From NCBI GenBank assembly GCA_027575805.1, contig JANBPU010000068.1, positions 1 to 64,000 of the forward strand: a stretch of DNA of 64,000 bases. The letters run 5' to 3'. How positions within the stretch are numbered: position 1 is the first letter of the stretch; each line of letters begins with the position of its first letter. Of this stretch, positions 33,572 to 43,387 are shown piece by piece. Under the pieces are notes generated by a model that was not told the origin of the DNA, did no database searches, and worked only from the letters and a program-made list of their open reading frames with translations. Origin of the DNA: Mycoemilia scoparia. Its lineage: Eukaryota > Kickxellomycota > Kickxellomycetes > Kickxellales > Kickxellaceae. A program made the translations under genes and the position numbers.

Positions 33572-34571
33572 GTGGATAATAGATGTAGTAGAAAATATAA
33601 GTATTGTTCATGTTTTATTGTTTAAGCTCTAAAGCAAGGCTTGTTTTTGATTTCCAGATTAGTAAATAAAATTTAATTTATCCAGTGTTATTTTTTTGCT
33701 ATCCATCACTCAGTATTAAAAGGAATGTCAGCTAATATGAGATGTTATTTCAAATAGCATTTGATGCCAATAATGATTTGAAAAGGAAATATATAATTAG
33801 ATAATTTGAATTTAACTTTTATGGTTTCTGTAATATGCAAACATTCCTTACAATAATAACCGGATCAATATTAATGGCCTTATTAATTCATATATCAAAA
33901 TGCGACAAGAGCTTTATACGATTCCCTTGATTGCGCCAGTGCCTAAAATTAAAGTTATCACATCGTGTACTAACAAATTGATAATTTAACCAATCAATTC
34001 TAAATTACCAGGAGAGCCTGATAATAGGGTTGGATAGGGTTTTTGCACCAGTATCAAATGCCAAAAGTAAAAGTATTGGCGGCGGAAGCATGGCTGTCTG
34101 CATATCAGGCACTATAAAGAAGCTAAAATCAATAGAAAATACAAACCAGGCTCCCAAAGAAATTGAGTAAGGGTGATAAATCGACAACTGTCCGGACAAC
34201 AAATCAAACCAGAATAACTGCAAAATCACCAATAACTCTAAATCAAAAATCTCTTTATTCACGTATCGTCTCTTTACAATGTATACAAAGATACATTTTA
34301 TATGCTGCTAAATCATATCAACAGAACTTCTTATAAAATAGCTGGTGCACTTTTTTAATTACCAACTTAAGCCCATGGTCTGTGGCACAGGAAACCTCTA
34401 TTGCTCTCATTTCTGCCTCCTTAACGTTATATATACACATTTTTCCTTTTTAATTTCCTTCTTTTACATTATTTTTGTGTGGATGTATAGGCAGAGAGAA
34501 CATAATCGAGACTCTATAGCACTAATATAGACTCTGTCTTCATCAAAGACCAATTATAACATATCATTTTA
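33572..34571. other. intergenic, 1 kb, with a possible orphan exon
   Basis: AT-rich. The stretch 34012-34170 follows a good acceptor (TAAATTACCAG) and reads ESLIIGLDRVFAPVSNAKSK onward to a TAA with coding-like composition. I could not find a convincing upstream exon. A TATATATACAC motif near 34428 may be the promoter of the next gene. Confidence 0.3.
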
Positions 34572-36080
34572 ATGAAGTCATTTATTTCTGACGTTTCAAA
34601 CAAATTTACTTTAAAACTACCGATATCTGCTGCTGCTATTGCCACCACATCTTCAGGCATAGACACAAAACCAACAGATACGGATAAGAATGCCCTAGAT
34701 TTCTATGATGATGCGGTAAAAAGTTTAGAATACATCAGTCTTGAGGATTCAAAGGAAAACAAAACGCAAAGCTCAGAGCCGACCAGTATAGCAAGCACTA
34801 CTGAAAATGGATCATCGAAAGGAAATGAAAATATAGCGCAAAATTCAGAGTCGACTAGTATAGCAAGCACACCTAAAGATAAACCATCAAAGGAGCAGAA
34901 AGCCAAGCCAACTAGCGATGCCTCCATTATAAACTATCTGTTTGGATACGCTTCTACAGAAAATAAGGATAACCCATTCATCTCAAAGAAAAACACTTTT
35001 AGCGAAGAGCATAAAGCGATCATTAAAGAGCAGGTCAAAATAAAGCCCAAAACTGCTTATAACAGCGGATTGGATAAGAATGTTGTAAATATTGTAATCT
35101 CATTTACTGGCAAGTATGGCTGGGGGCAGGATTACATCAAAAACAGGCGCTATTTTTACATACATGACCCAAAAACCAAAGATGAAGACTATTTGACAGA
35201 AACCAAATCAGCCAAAAGCTACATCAAAAGCCAACAGCTCAACAACTATTCAATGAAAACAGTCTATAATTTGATAAAGGAGATGCCGGGGTGGTGTTCA
35301 AAGTACCCAAGTGTTAAAGAGATTACTATACTAGAGCCCAGAATAGCAACGCCTGATTTTATCAACTGTATAGCAAAATGCCTAGAGGAGTACGAATCAA
35401 AGTGCGAGGCAAACAGCAAGAAGAGAAGGAAACCTGCTTTAAGTATCGAGACTTATGAGTATCCAAAAGCCATTACCACAAAAAATCAACAAAACGGATA
35501 TGATGGTGTTACTGCTAACACAGTTATCAAAGACCTGATAGACGAGCTACCAACCAATTCAATTGAAAGACTCAAAATCCACACAATCACATGCGAATAC
35601 TTTCTAACCGTATTAAGCAAAAACCAGCAACATCTGAAGGAGCTAGAAATCATCAACCTTGACACAAACATATTCGACTGGCCATATGCTTCTTTCGCTG
35701 AGCTTAGAAAACTAAAAATCGTGGTATACAATATTCCATTATCCACAGATTTTACAGGCAGAATGTCCAGCTCTGCTTTAAAGATTTACAGTTCAAAGTT
35801 TCCAAAACTGCAGGAGCTGGGCCTGGGGTATACGATTGGCGAAAATTTGAAGGATTCGGATGGTAGCTACGGGTTTGCTACGTATCCAAAGGGGATGTAT
35901 GACAATGTATTGGCAAGCAGCTGGAATAATGTAAAGCTGGTGGAATTGCTGTATATACCAGATCTTCTCGAAGACCACCTAAACAAAATATTTCCAAAGG
36001 TTGCTGATATTCGGTCTATACATACATGCATTAGAATTGATGACAGCGAGCTAATCCCTGCTGGTTATTATGTTGATTAA
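34572..36080 (+). CDS. uncharacterised protein with LRR-like C-terminal half, 502 aa
   Basis: Single exon. Residues 1-160 are Ser/Thr/Lys/Asn-rich and hold an imperfect tandem repeat: SSEPTSIASTTENGSSKGNE is followed about 30 residues later by NSESTSIASTPKDKPSKEQK. The second half has a regular Leu pattern (ERLKIHTITCEYF; LKELEIINLDTNIF; LRKLKIVVYNIPL; PKLQELGLGYTIG) like the irregular leucine-rich repeats of fungal F-box/LRR proteins. No F-box motif is obvious at the N-terminus, though YNLIKEMPGWCSKYP could be a diverged one. No membrane segment. Function unknown; the LRR assignment is by pattern only. Confidence 0.7.
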   Translation: MKSFISDVSNKFTLKLPISAAAIATTSSGIDTKPTDTDKNALDFYDDAVKSLEYISLEDSKENKTQSSEPTSIASTTENGSSKGNENIAQNSESTSIASTPKDKPSKEQKAKPTSDASIINYLFGYASTENKDNPFISKKNTFSEEHKAIIKEQVKIKPKTAYNSGLDKNVVNIVISFTGKYGWGQDYIKNRRYFYIHDPKTKDEDYLTETKSAKSYIKSQQLNNYSMKTVYNLIKEMPGWCSKYPSVKEITILEPRIATPDFINCIAKCLEEYESKCEANSKKRRKPALSIETYEYPKAITTKNQQNGYDGVTANTVIKDLIDELPTNSIERLKIHTITCEYFLTVLSKNQQHLKELEIINLDTNIFDWPYASFAELRKLKIVVYNIPLSTDFTGRMSSSALKIYSSKFPKLQELGLGYTIGENLKDSDGSYGFATYPKGMYDNVLASSWNNVKLVELLYIPDLLEDHLNKIFPKVADIRSIHTCIRIDDSELIPAGYYVD

Positions 36081-36421
36081 CACTGATAAAATAGACAGAT
36101 AATATCAATTTCATTTGTTTAGTTTATATAATTATTTCCTTTTTTGTAGATTTTGTTAGCTGAATTTGATTTAGATTTATAAATTTAATTTACTATTTAT
36201 TATTTTGACCATTATTTTTGATGTGAGACTATCTAGCACTTTAACTAAAAAACAGGTGATAATTTTTGAAGGGCACATTTTGGTGACCAGTGATTATAGG
36301 GGCAATCCCAGTCAAATGAGTGATCACAATGTGCAAACAGATGACGAAGTGTTATTTTATGGCTCTGGCTGAGAACAGGCTCAAAGGTATATTAACTATT
36401 TTGAAAGGTATCTGGAAATTT
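36081..36421. other. intergenic between convergent genes
   Basis: Short AT-rich spacer containing MITE A7. Confidence 0.5.
36252..36338 (+). mobile_element. MITE family A (short), copy A7, right end lost
   Basis: GGTGATAATTTTTGAAGGGCAC ... GACCAGTGATTATAGGGGCAATCCCAGTCAAATGAGTGATCAC. It stops at TGTGC without the CCTTCAAAAATTAT terminal repeat. Confidence 0.8.
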
Positions 36422-37735
36422 TTAACTGTTGGTGTTTTCATCACTGCCACCAATAACACTGCTGTCATCACCTCCAGTAACACTGCCACTGTCATTATCG
36501 TTGCTATTGCCAGTGCTTCCATCTGATACATCACTACCATCGGTAACAGTATATTTAATGTTCTTGAACATGATGTGCTGGTCAGTTTCAGGAGCGTATT
36601 GAGGCGATCCACCACCAAAGAAGATATGGAACATCACGCCGCTTACAGTCGTCCCCTCTGGTCCCCAGTACATATCCTGGATGTTTAAAACCTCGTCGCC
36701 ATCATAAGAAACGATAAATTTGCCATTGCTTTCACTGCCAGTATTAACCACAATAGTTTGTTTGATATGAGTCCACTTTCCGGCAGTAAATTTGAAAGCA
36801 CCACGCTTTAGGGAGTCACCACTTGGTTGATTAAAGTATTTTCCGGCTGCCTCCTTATAAGCATCTCCTTGCTTTTCACTAGGAATATACATATAGGCCT
36901 CTGACCCTCCTTCTTTTCTCCACATATGACGAGCAGAGAAACATCCTTCTCGATGGTCACCTCCAGAACAAGATTTATTGTTACCACCACGCTTTTGATT
37001 TTTTGGCTTGGGTTTTATGCCACTACTTCCAGTTCCACCATATTGACCAGGTATCTTTCCTCCTTGAACCCAATCAAAATCTTTAGGAAATAGGATGTCA
37101 TATTCGAAAGTATATGCAGCTTCGGGGTTATTTTTGAATTGCTCGTTGCCTACCGGATCTGCATAGAAACCAAGCCCACCCCTGGGAGCACCTGGGTTCT
37201 TGCTGTTCTTACTAGAATATGAACCTGCAACGACAGTGACCTGAAGTACCTTGCCACCACTTCCACCGTCGTCTACTGGGTCGTCAACATAATCACAATT
37301 ACCCTCACCCCATGATGGAGATAAGTTCATCTTTTCTAGGTCGCTGAAGCTGTTGATATTTTCCAATGAGAATGAAGCCAAGATATTCCCAGAGTCGCCA
37401 CCGCCGTCACCATTTGAGTATGATTCAGTATTGTTTCCTGAAGAAGGCGATGACGAGGGGTCTCCGCTATTAGGATTGGTATCCTCAGAGGTTGAATCTC
37501 CAGTGCCAGAAGAGCCAGAGTTATCATCACCACCTTCACCTGAGCCTTGGTCTTCGGCATTTGGCTCACCTCTTCGACCCAATATTGCAAAGCCTCTCTT
37601 GCCAATAGTAGGCCAGTTTCTACCATAAAGACTACCATCGTTGGCTGCTGGAACACTCCCAGGTAAAGCGATTGTAAGATTAAGAGTTAAAAATGATAGC
37701 AGGGCTGATAAAATTATACAAGTATTAGAAAACAT
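36422..37735 (-). CDS. secreted polysaccharide lyase family 14, copy 1, 437 aa
   Basis: The start MFSNTCIILSALLSFLTLNL gives a signal peptide; GKR and GRR dibasic sites follow (Kex2-like), then a Glu/Gly/Ser/Asp-rich linker of about 80 residues. The catalytic domain is close to that of the neighbouring gene at 39021. It has GGKIPGQYGG, CFSARHMWRKEGGSEAYMY, NIQDMYWGPEGTTVSG and FHIFFGGG. PL14 enzymes cleave polyuronates (alginate, glucuronan) by beta-elimination. The Lys of GGKIPG, the Ser and Arg of SARH, and the two Tyr of YMY sit with the spacing of the residues shown to matter in the Chlorella-virus lyase vAL-1. The C-terminus has a 35-40 residue Ser/Asp/Gly tail absent from copy 2. Substrate is not determinable here. 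Confidence 0.88.
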   Translation of the reverse strand: MFSNTCIILSALLSFLTLNLTIALPGSVPAANDGSLYGRNWPTIGKRGFAILGRRGEPNAEDQGSGEGGDDNSGSSGTGDSTSEDTNPNSGDPSSSPSSGNNTESYSNGDGGGDSGNILASFSLENINSFSDLEKMNLSPSWGEGNCDYVDDPVDDGGSGGKVLQVTVVAGSYSSKNSKNPGAPRGGLGFYADPVGNEQFKNNPEAAYTFEYDILFPKDFDWVQGGKIPGQYGGTGSSGIKPKPKNQKRGGNNKSCSGGDHREGCFSARHMWRKEGGSEAYMYIPSEKQGDAYKEAAGKYFNQPSGDSLKRGAFKFTAGKWTHIKQTIVVNTGSESNGKFIVSYDGDEVLNIQDMYWGPEGTTVSGVMFHIFFGGGSPQYAPETDQHIMFKNIKYTVTDGSDVSDGSTGNSNDNDSGSVTGGDDSSVIGGSDENTNS

Positions 37736-39020
37736 TATGTGAATAGAGTATGTGTGTATAAATACAAATGGTATTACTTTTTAGAGAATAAAAATTAGTG
37801 TCTAAAGTGTAAAAGACAAGAGGAATTGGGTATTATTTAAATATTAAAGTTCGAAAAGAGCTATAATTATTATTATTAGTTTGTAGAAAGAAAAAAAAAC
37901 TAGTTTAAAGTTTATGCAACCTATTGTTCTTTTATAAATAAAATTAAAGTGGAAATATATGCCGAGATGTGCATTTAAAACGCATTCTGACCGCTTTGCG
38001 GGGGAGTGAGCCAGTGTATAATATGCAGTAGATCTGGGGCCTGAAGCCTTGTCTTCTCAGTAAAATGTTAATTGCATTATTCCAAACATGCATTGTTGAG
38101 AGATAAAAATAAGCAGTGTTGAGTATAACCCATTCAATGTCTTTGTATGCCAATCTCATAGTTAAAGAAGCCGACCGAAACTTGTTTAAAATCAGTAACG
38201 TGGAGGAGTATAGTAACCAATTAAAGCCCAGTTTAGGATCAGCATGTTTATTTTACGACCAGCATTTACAATTTACATGTGAGCGACTACTCCAAACCAT
38301 ACAATCGCTACAAAGAAACAATCCCAAATCAAGGTAATCAGAGCTCAAAAGTGGTTAGCGTATGCTCTTATCGTTGGAATTGGCTTTCGCTCACTCTTGC
38401 TCTCTAAATTTGTCGTCTGCTGCCAATCATGCTCTTTCTGTCTTGCGGTGGTAGTGGTGTACTTGAGCCTTGCCTTTTTTATAGAGAAAATAGCGATATA
38501 TTGCTTTCTATTCTTTTAGCAGAAGAGATTTGTTTAATATATGGGTCATGCTAAATGCAATGCTGTTTTCATGTATAACCCAAAGTTACGGTATTTAACA
38601 GAACAATCAAGTGATTCAAGTTCTTGTAGAAATCCTTGCCTTTAAAATAAACATTGATTATGTTCTAAACTTTCAGATACAGTTTGTCGCCTTTGCTTGC
38701 TCTGTGACTATTTGTCAAGTTGGATTTCAGCAAAAAAGTGAGATTTCTCTTGGGATCAAATGTATGGTAGGAAAAAATGGTGAACCCTCATCAGATTTTG
38801 ACCCAATCTCAGGCCAATTTTGTCACAACTTCTGGGATCCCTCCTTTGCATAAGCCCCTTGGGAGCTCTGACCAATTTTTAATTTAATGATAAATTTCAA
38901 AAAAGTCAGATAGGTTCCATTACTTTGGAAATAAAATAAACAGCAAAATTGCTTAAATAACTATAATAATAAAAATATTGAATTGGGGAGGGGAGGGGTT
39001 AAACATCTGCATTTAGACGT
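37736..39020. other. intergenic between the two PL14 genes
   Basis: About 1.3 kb; contains MITE B4 and the promoter of PL14 copy 1. Short frames only. Confidence 0.5.
38758..38875 (+). mobile_element. MITE family B, copy B4
   Basis: TGTATGGTAGGAAAAAATGG at the left (shared with B5), CCTCATCAGATTTTGACCCAATCTCAGGCC in the core, and CTTGGGAGCTCTGACCA at the right. Diverged. Confidence 0.65.
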
Positions 39021-40082
39021 TTAGTTTTCACCACTAGTAGTGGCAGAGTACTTGAAGTTCTTGAACAGGATGTTCTGATCCTTTTCAGTGGCAAACGAAG
39101 GTTCTCCACCACCAAAGAAAACATGGAACATAATACCACTAACCACTGTTCCATCTGGTCCCCAGTACATATCCTGGATGTTAATGACTTCCTGGCCATC
39201 GTAGGAAACAATGAACTTGCCATTACTTTCTTCGCCAGTATTAATAACAATACTTTGCTTAATGGTAGCCCACTTTCCAGCAGTAAATTTATAGGCACCT
39301 CTCATCAAAGAATCACCTCTGGGCTGGTCAAAGTATTTTCCAGCAGCATCTTTATATGCTTGGCCCTGTTTTTTGCTAGGTACATACATGTAGGCTTCAG
39401 AACCACCTTCTGCTCTCCACATATGACGAGCAGAGAAACACCCACCTCGGTGATCACCGCCAGAACAAGATTTGTTATCCTTATCGCTACCTCCTCCATC
39501 TTCTCCCCGTTTTTGAACCATTATTCCATTACCCCCAGTTCCTCCATACTGGCCAGGAATTTTTCCACCACGTACCCAATCAAAGCCTTCGGGGAAAAGA
39601 ATGTCGTATTCAAATGTAAAGACGACTCCAGCCTTGCCACGGTATTGTTCACTATCAAGCGGGTCAGCATAGAAGCCAACACCACCTTTAGGAGCATCTT
39701 TGTCAATGGTGTTGCCTCTTGCGTATGAACCAGCGGCGATTTTTACATTTAGTACTTTTCCACCTCCTCCGCTGCTAACAGGGTCATCGATAAATTCGCA
39801 ATTTTCCTCGCCCCATGTAAATTGGAGATTCATTTTCTTCAGGTCGTCAACGCTGGTGATACTTTCCAAAACGAAAGAACCAGGAGTATCACCGCCATCT
39901 CCACCATTGCCAGGCTCAGTGGGTTCTTCGCGACGGAAATGTATATATTTATTGCGTCTATGGTAAGGGTTTCTAGCGTTCGTTGGTACCTCACCTTCAT
40001 GCGCAACACTGTTATCGGTGAAATTCAATATAAAAAACAGCAGCAATAAAACTAAACTATAAATAGAGTATCTTGCAATCAT
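39021..40082 (-). CDS. secreted polysaccharide lyase family 14, copy 2, 353 aa
   Basis: The start is ATG 40082; the open frame continues upstream without an ATG. MIARYSIYSLVLLLLFFILN opens a signal peptide ending near SVA|HEG. A short basic segment (YHRRNKYIHFRRE) may be a processed propeptide. The PL14 domain covers about residues 68-348. Residues matching the vAL-1 catalytic set: Lys174 (GGKIPG), Ser217, Arg219, Tyr231 and Tyr233 (SARHMWRAEGGSEAYMY). Ser-to-Tyr spacing is the same as in vAL-1. It lies about 1.3 kb upstream of copy 1 on the same strand, so the two form a tandem duplication. Copy 2 lacks the Gly/Ser/Asp tail and has a shorter linker. Confidence 0.88.
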   Translation of the reverse strand: MIARYSIYSLVLLLLFFILNFTDNSVAHEGEVPTNARNPYHRRNKYIHFRREEPTEPGNGGDGGDTPGSFVLESITSVDDLKKMNLQFTWGEENCEFIDDPVSSGGGGKVLNVKIAAGSYARGNTIDKDAPKGGVGFYADPLDSEQYRGKAGVVFTFEYDILFPEGFDWVRGGKIPGQYGGTGGNGIMVQKRGEDGGGSDKDNKSCSGGDHRGGCFSARHMWRAEGGSEAYMYVPSKKQGQAYKDAAGKYFDQPRGDSLMRGAYKFTAGKWATIKQSIVINTGEESNGKFIVSYDGQEVINIQDMYWGPDGTVVSGIMFHVFFGGGEPSFATEKDQNILFKNFKYSATTSGEN

Positions 40083-41246
40083 AATAATAGATTTTTTAAA
40101 ATGTGTAGTGTTTAATGTATAAGCGTCAATGTCAGAGCTTGTGCGTAAGCGAAATTTTAAATAAAACAAGTATGCTTGTATAATATGTAGAGTATTTTCT
40201 AGAGAGTATGAAAAACAAATAGATTAAAAGAAAAGACGTATTTTCTGCATTGAACAAGAGAATTCTTTGGCATATTTATGCCAAATTTACAAGCGAATAT
40301 ATTTGCAAACTAAATTGGTGTGCCTGAATAAAGTATGTATGTAGGTTGAGGCAATGTGAAAATATCGGTTATATTGGACCAACATCATGGTTGAATTGTT
40401 GCCAACAATTTCCAATTCCCAACCCCATACCGTTGTGTCGTACGATATGCATATAAAAGGGTCTGACGAAGTTGCTTTTTACACTGCTTATAGTGATCGG
40501 ATATTTTTTATATAGTTTGATATATTGGGCAAAGAGTTTGATGTAATTTAGCATTGTAGAGTACGTTCTAGTCCAGTGCAAATAAGCCACTAAATTCCAG
40601 TGGTCAGACATTAAATAGTATCGATGGGTATTGTGTTTGGCGCTTTAAGAATTACAATTCCTAAATACAAGGTTTTGCTGTGTATACTGGATTTTATGTT
40701 TGAAAATAATACCATACCTTTTGGGTGTTATTTTAAAATGCCTATTGATATCATGGCTTGACAAATTTATAGGCACAAATACATTTGCGTATTTTACAAA
40801 ATTTCCGTACATTTTTGTGTGGCACTTTAATCCTATGACCATTAAAGCCGATGCTAAAAAATCTAAAAAATCAAGCACAAGCATCGCCATTTATTTTTGC
40901 CACTTTTCATTCACTTTGAAAACAACCTTTCACAGATTCACCTTGTTTTCAAATTGTTTGGCCAGGGTCTAGAATGTGCGTAAAAAGCAATATCCTTGTC
41001 AGCATCTCTATATAATACACCCCAACATTGTAGGAATATAGTAGTTCAGCCCCACATAGGCTTAGCAAAAGTGGATTCTTATACAAACTGTATAGTGTGC
41101 ACCAAATGCTTTTAAGCTATTTTACAAGAATATGGTATCATTGCTAACAATAATGACACATTTACATTTATATACTTAAGCAAATTTATTACAAAGATAT
41201 ATTCATGTAGTAAAATGTAATAAAGAATAAGCTCAAGTATATTCAG
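40083..41246. other. intergenic, 1.2 kb
   Basis: A TATAAAAGGG box on the plus strand at 40452-40461 is not followed by a convincing ORF. Otherwise nothing is seen. Confidence 0.4.
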
Positions 41247-42056
41247 TCACTCCATGATAGATTGTTCGATTTGGGTGTTGAGACTTTTGAAGCATTTTTC
41301 AATTTTTTTTCTTGAAAAGCAACGTTTATCAAGAATGAAGTCTGTGCACCAACTAATCCGATCTTCAGGAAACTTGACCATAACAACTCCATAAAGCACA
41401 TTGGAATTTAACACAAACCTTCTTAGCATGTCGATAGTACTGAGAGCAGAATCTATATTCATTGAGAAATAAAGATCAATAGTCTTAGTTACATCTTCAG
41501 GGTTCTGGATGATCCCAGTCTCTTTGATTACCAGTATGCACGTATGGTGGCTATAAATCCTTTTGAGTGCAACTAGAAACTGTTTTTCTTTATCCAATGA
41601 CCTATGAGGCCTGACAGTCACAGACATCAAAATTGCTTGGAGTAAAGTGACACAGCTAAAATAGAGGTGAACGCAATACTCTACATGGTTCGTGTCAAAG
41701 ACTTCAATTGTTTGTCCACCACCATCTTGCGAATAAACTTTGGTAGAAATGGCTTCTGCATTTTCAATGAATTTAATGGAAAGTCGAAGCACCTCTTTAT
41801 AACCAAAGGGCGTTATTCGACCATTACCAATAGAGCAAATGCAAGAAGAAAAGCCCCATTTGAGGAGTGATGGTTGGTTACCTCTCTGCATCTGACAACA
41901 TGTCAACCCATGATTAAGGAGTCTATTCTCAACCGCGATTACCATTTTTTCAAGTTTCTTAATATGGTTCACGTTGTGAGCCAAAGCTGAGCTGTTGGCC
42001 ACTGTGGTGCGCATTTTGGAAATGGGTAGTTGGCGATTAGCCTGTTTGGCTTTCAT
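41247..42056 (-). CDS. uncharacterised protein, 269 aa
   Basis: ATG 42056 gives MKAKQANRQLPISKMRTTVA as the start; the frame stays open further upstream but with no ATG, and a TATA box (TATAAATAGG) about 100 bases upstream fits this start. I do not recognise the protein. It looks helical, with several Cys (LTCCQMQRG; CICSIGNG), a hydrophobic segment HLYFSCVTLLQAILMSVTV near the middle, and a Lys/Cys-rich C-terminus (KRCFSRKKIEKCFKSL). It might be distantly related to the paralogous family at 22-29 kb in general size and helix pattern, but I could not align them convincingly. Confidence 0.55.
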   Translation of the reverse strand: MKAKQANRQLPISKMRTTVANSSALAHNVNHIKKLEKMVIAVENRLLNHGLTCCQMQRGNQPSLLKWGFSSCICSIGNGRITPFGYKEVLRLSIKFIENAEAISTKVYSQDGGGQTIEVFDTNHVEYCVHLYFSCVTLLQAILMSVTVRPHRSLDKEKQFLVALKRIYSHHTCILVIKETGIIQNPEDVTKTIDLYFSMNIDSALSTIDMLRRFVLNSNVLYGVVMVKFPEDRISWCTDFILDKRCFSRKKIEKCFKSLNTQIEQSIME

Positions 42057-42152
42057 GGGAGGTAGCAACAGGGAGTCAACAGGAAGGGAGGGGGAGGGAG
42101 AAAGTTTGCAGTAGGAGTCAAGGTAAACAGGGTTTATACTCAAAAACCAATC

Positions 42153-42162
42153 CCTATTTATA
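42153..42162 (-). promoter_or_regulatory. TATA box of the 41247-42056 gene
   Basis: Reverse strand TATAAATAGG, about 100 bases before the ATG. Confidence 0.5.
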
Positions 42163-42468
42163 TGGTAGAAGTTTTATTTAAGACATTATTTCCCAGGCCG
42201 TAGTATAAAAGTATTTCTATCCTTATCTTTAGAAATTGTTGCCAAAAAAAATCAAGGAGATTGTACAAACATGCGTGAAAATAAAAATTTTCAGTATTCA
42301 AAGCTGGTGATGATGGCTTGAAAGTTAAAATTGGTATTTTTTCTATTTTGAAAGATTTCACTTTAATCAAATAGAGCAAATTAGTATAGGTTTGCTATTT
42401 TGAAAATAGTAAAATAATAACTAAAAGAGCCATTGTAAGATCTTTAGATCTTTAATAGAGACAAAAAT

Positions 42469-42866
42469 GGTTAGAGGTTAGGGTAAGGGTTAGAAGGGTT
42501 TAGGTTTTGGTATAGATTATATTATTAGAAGGTTAAGCTATAACTTTAATTGACTTAGAACTGTTGTAAAACAACCACGTTTTACTAAAGGTAAGCAGTT
42601 ATTTATTGGTATAAATATATATGAGTGAAAATAAGACTACTAAAGGGCATCAATAATAATAACCCTACTTCTTTGTATATAGGGGCTCACAATATCCGAC
42701 CACCAGGCCCCCACATACCTGGTATGTTTTTAATCATGATCACAACAGAACTATATAATAATACAAATTTAGCCTTCAATACTTTACTATTAATCCTACC
42801 TAATATCTAGCCTTTAATTGCTAACCACCCTAGCCTGAACCCTTCTAACTCTTACCTTAACCTATG
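42469..42866. mobile_element. fold-back element with telomere-like arms
   Basis: The left arm GGTTAGAGGTTAGGGTAAGGGTTAGAAGGGTTTAGG is the imperfect inverse of the right arm at about 42820-42866 (CCTGAACCCTTCTAACTCTTACCTTAACCTATG). The ~300-base middle is AT-rich and has no coding capacity. The arms resemble degenerate TTAGGG repeats but are in inverted orientation, so I favour a fold-back MITE over an internal telomere tract. Confidence 0.6.
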
Positions 42867-43387
42867 TAAGCTTGAGTTTATTACTATTAAGTATATGATA
42901 GTAATTATAAAAAACTTAGTAACTAGTAGCAAAATTGAGAATGAAAACTATCTGTTATGGGTTACTTAAAATAAAAATCTAGTAAAAAATTATACGTTTG
43001 AAACAGCAGACCTATGCTAAATTTTAGCCATTTCCCATAACTCAAGATCAAATGGCCGATATAAGATATAGAACATTCCTTTATTTTGCATAAAATAGAA
43101 ACTTTACATAACCAAGCCACTTCCACAGTTTGAAGCAATCACAAAGTTAGATACTGTCAAGAAGACATGGGGATAACAGATGTTATACTTTGCAATACCA
43201 AATGCCCAGTATATCTAAGCAAGCTAGCTTTTCATAATTATTTGGTTAAAGTCATCTATTTGCAAGAGGTATGTGTGTCAAATAAAGATAGCTCAAATGA
43301 TTTAATTTATGGAGGTACATGGAAGTAACAACCTGATCTTCCTTCTCTTTATGATCAGTTCTGTCTACAGTAGCAATTAATAGAAGA
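42867..43387. other. intergenic before the ThrRS relic
   Basis: AT-rich, no feature seen. The relic's promoter and initiator ATG are not recognisable. Confidence 0.4.

Noticed and set aside
34005..34262. 85-aa reverse hydrophobic frame
   Set aside because: No ATG start; hydrophobicity reflects AT-rich antisense of the possible exon at 34012-34170.
42476..42515. Interstitial telomere repeat (TTAGGG-like)
   Set aside because: The same motif recurs in inverted orientation 340 bases away, so a fold-back element explains it better.
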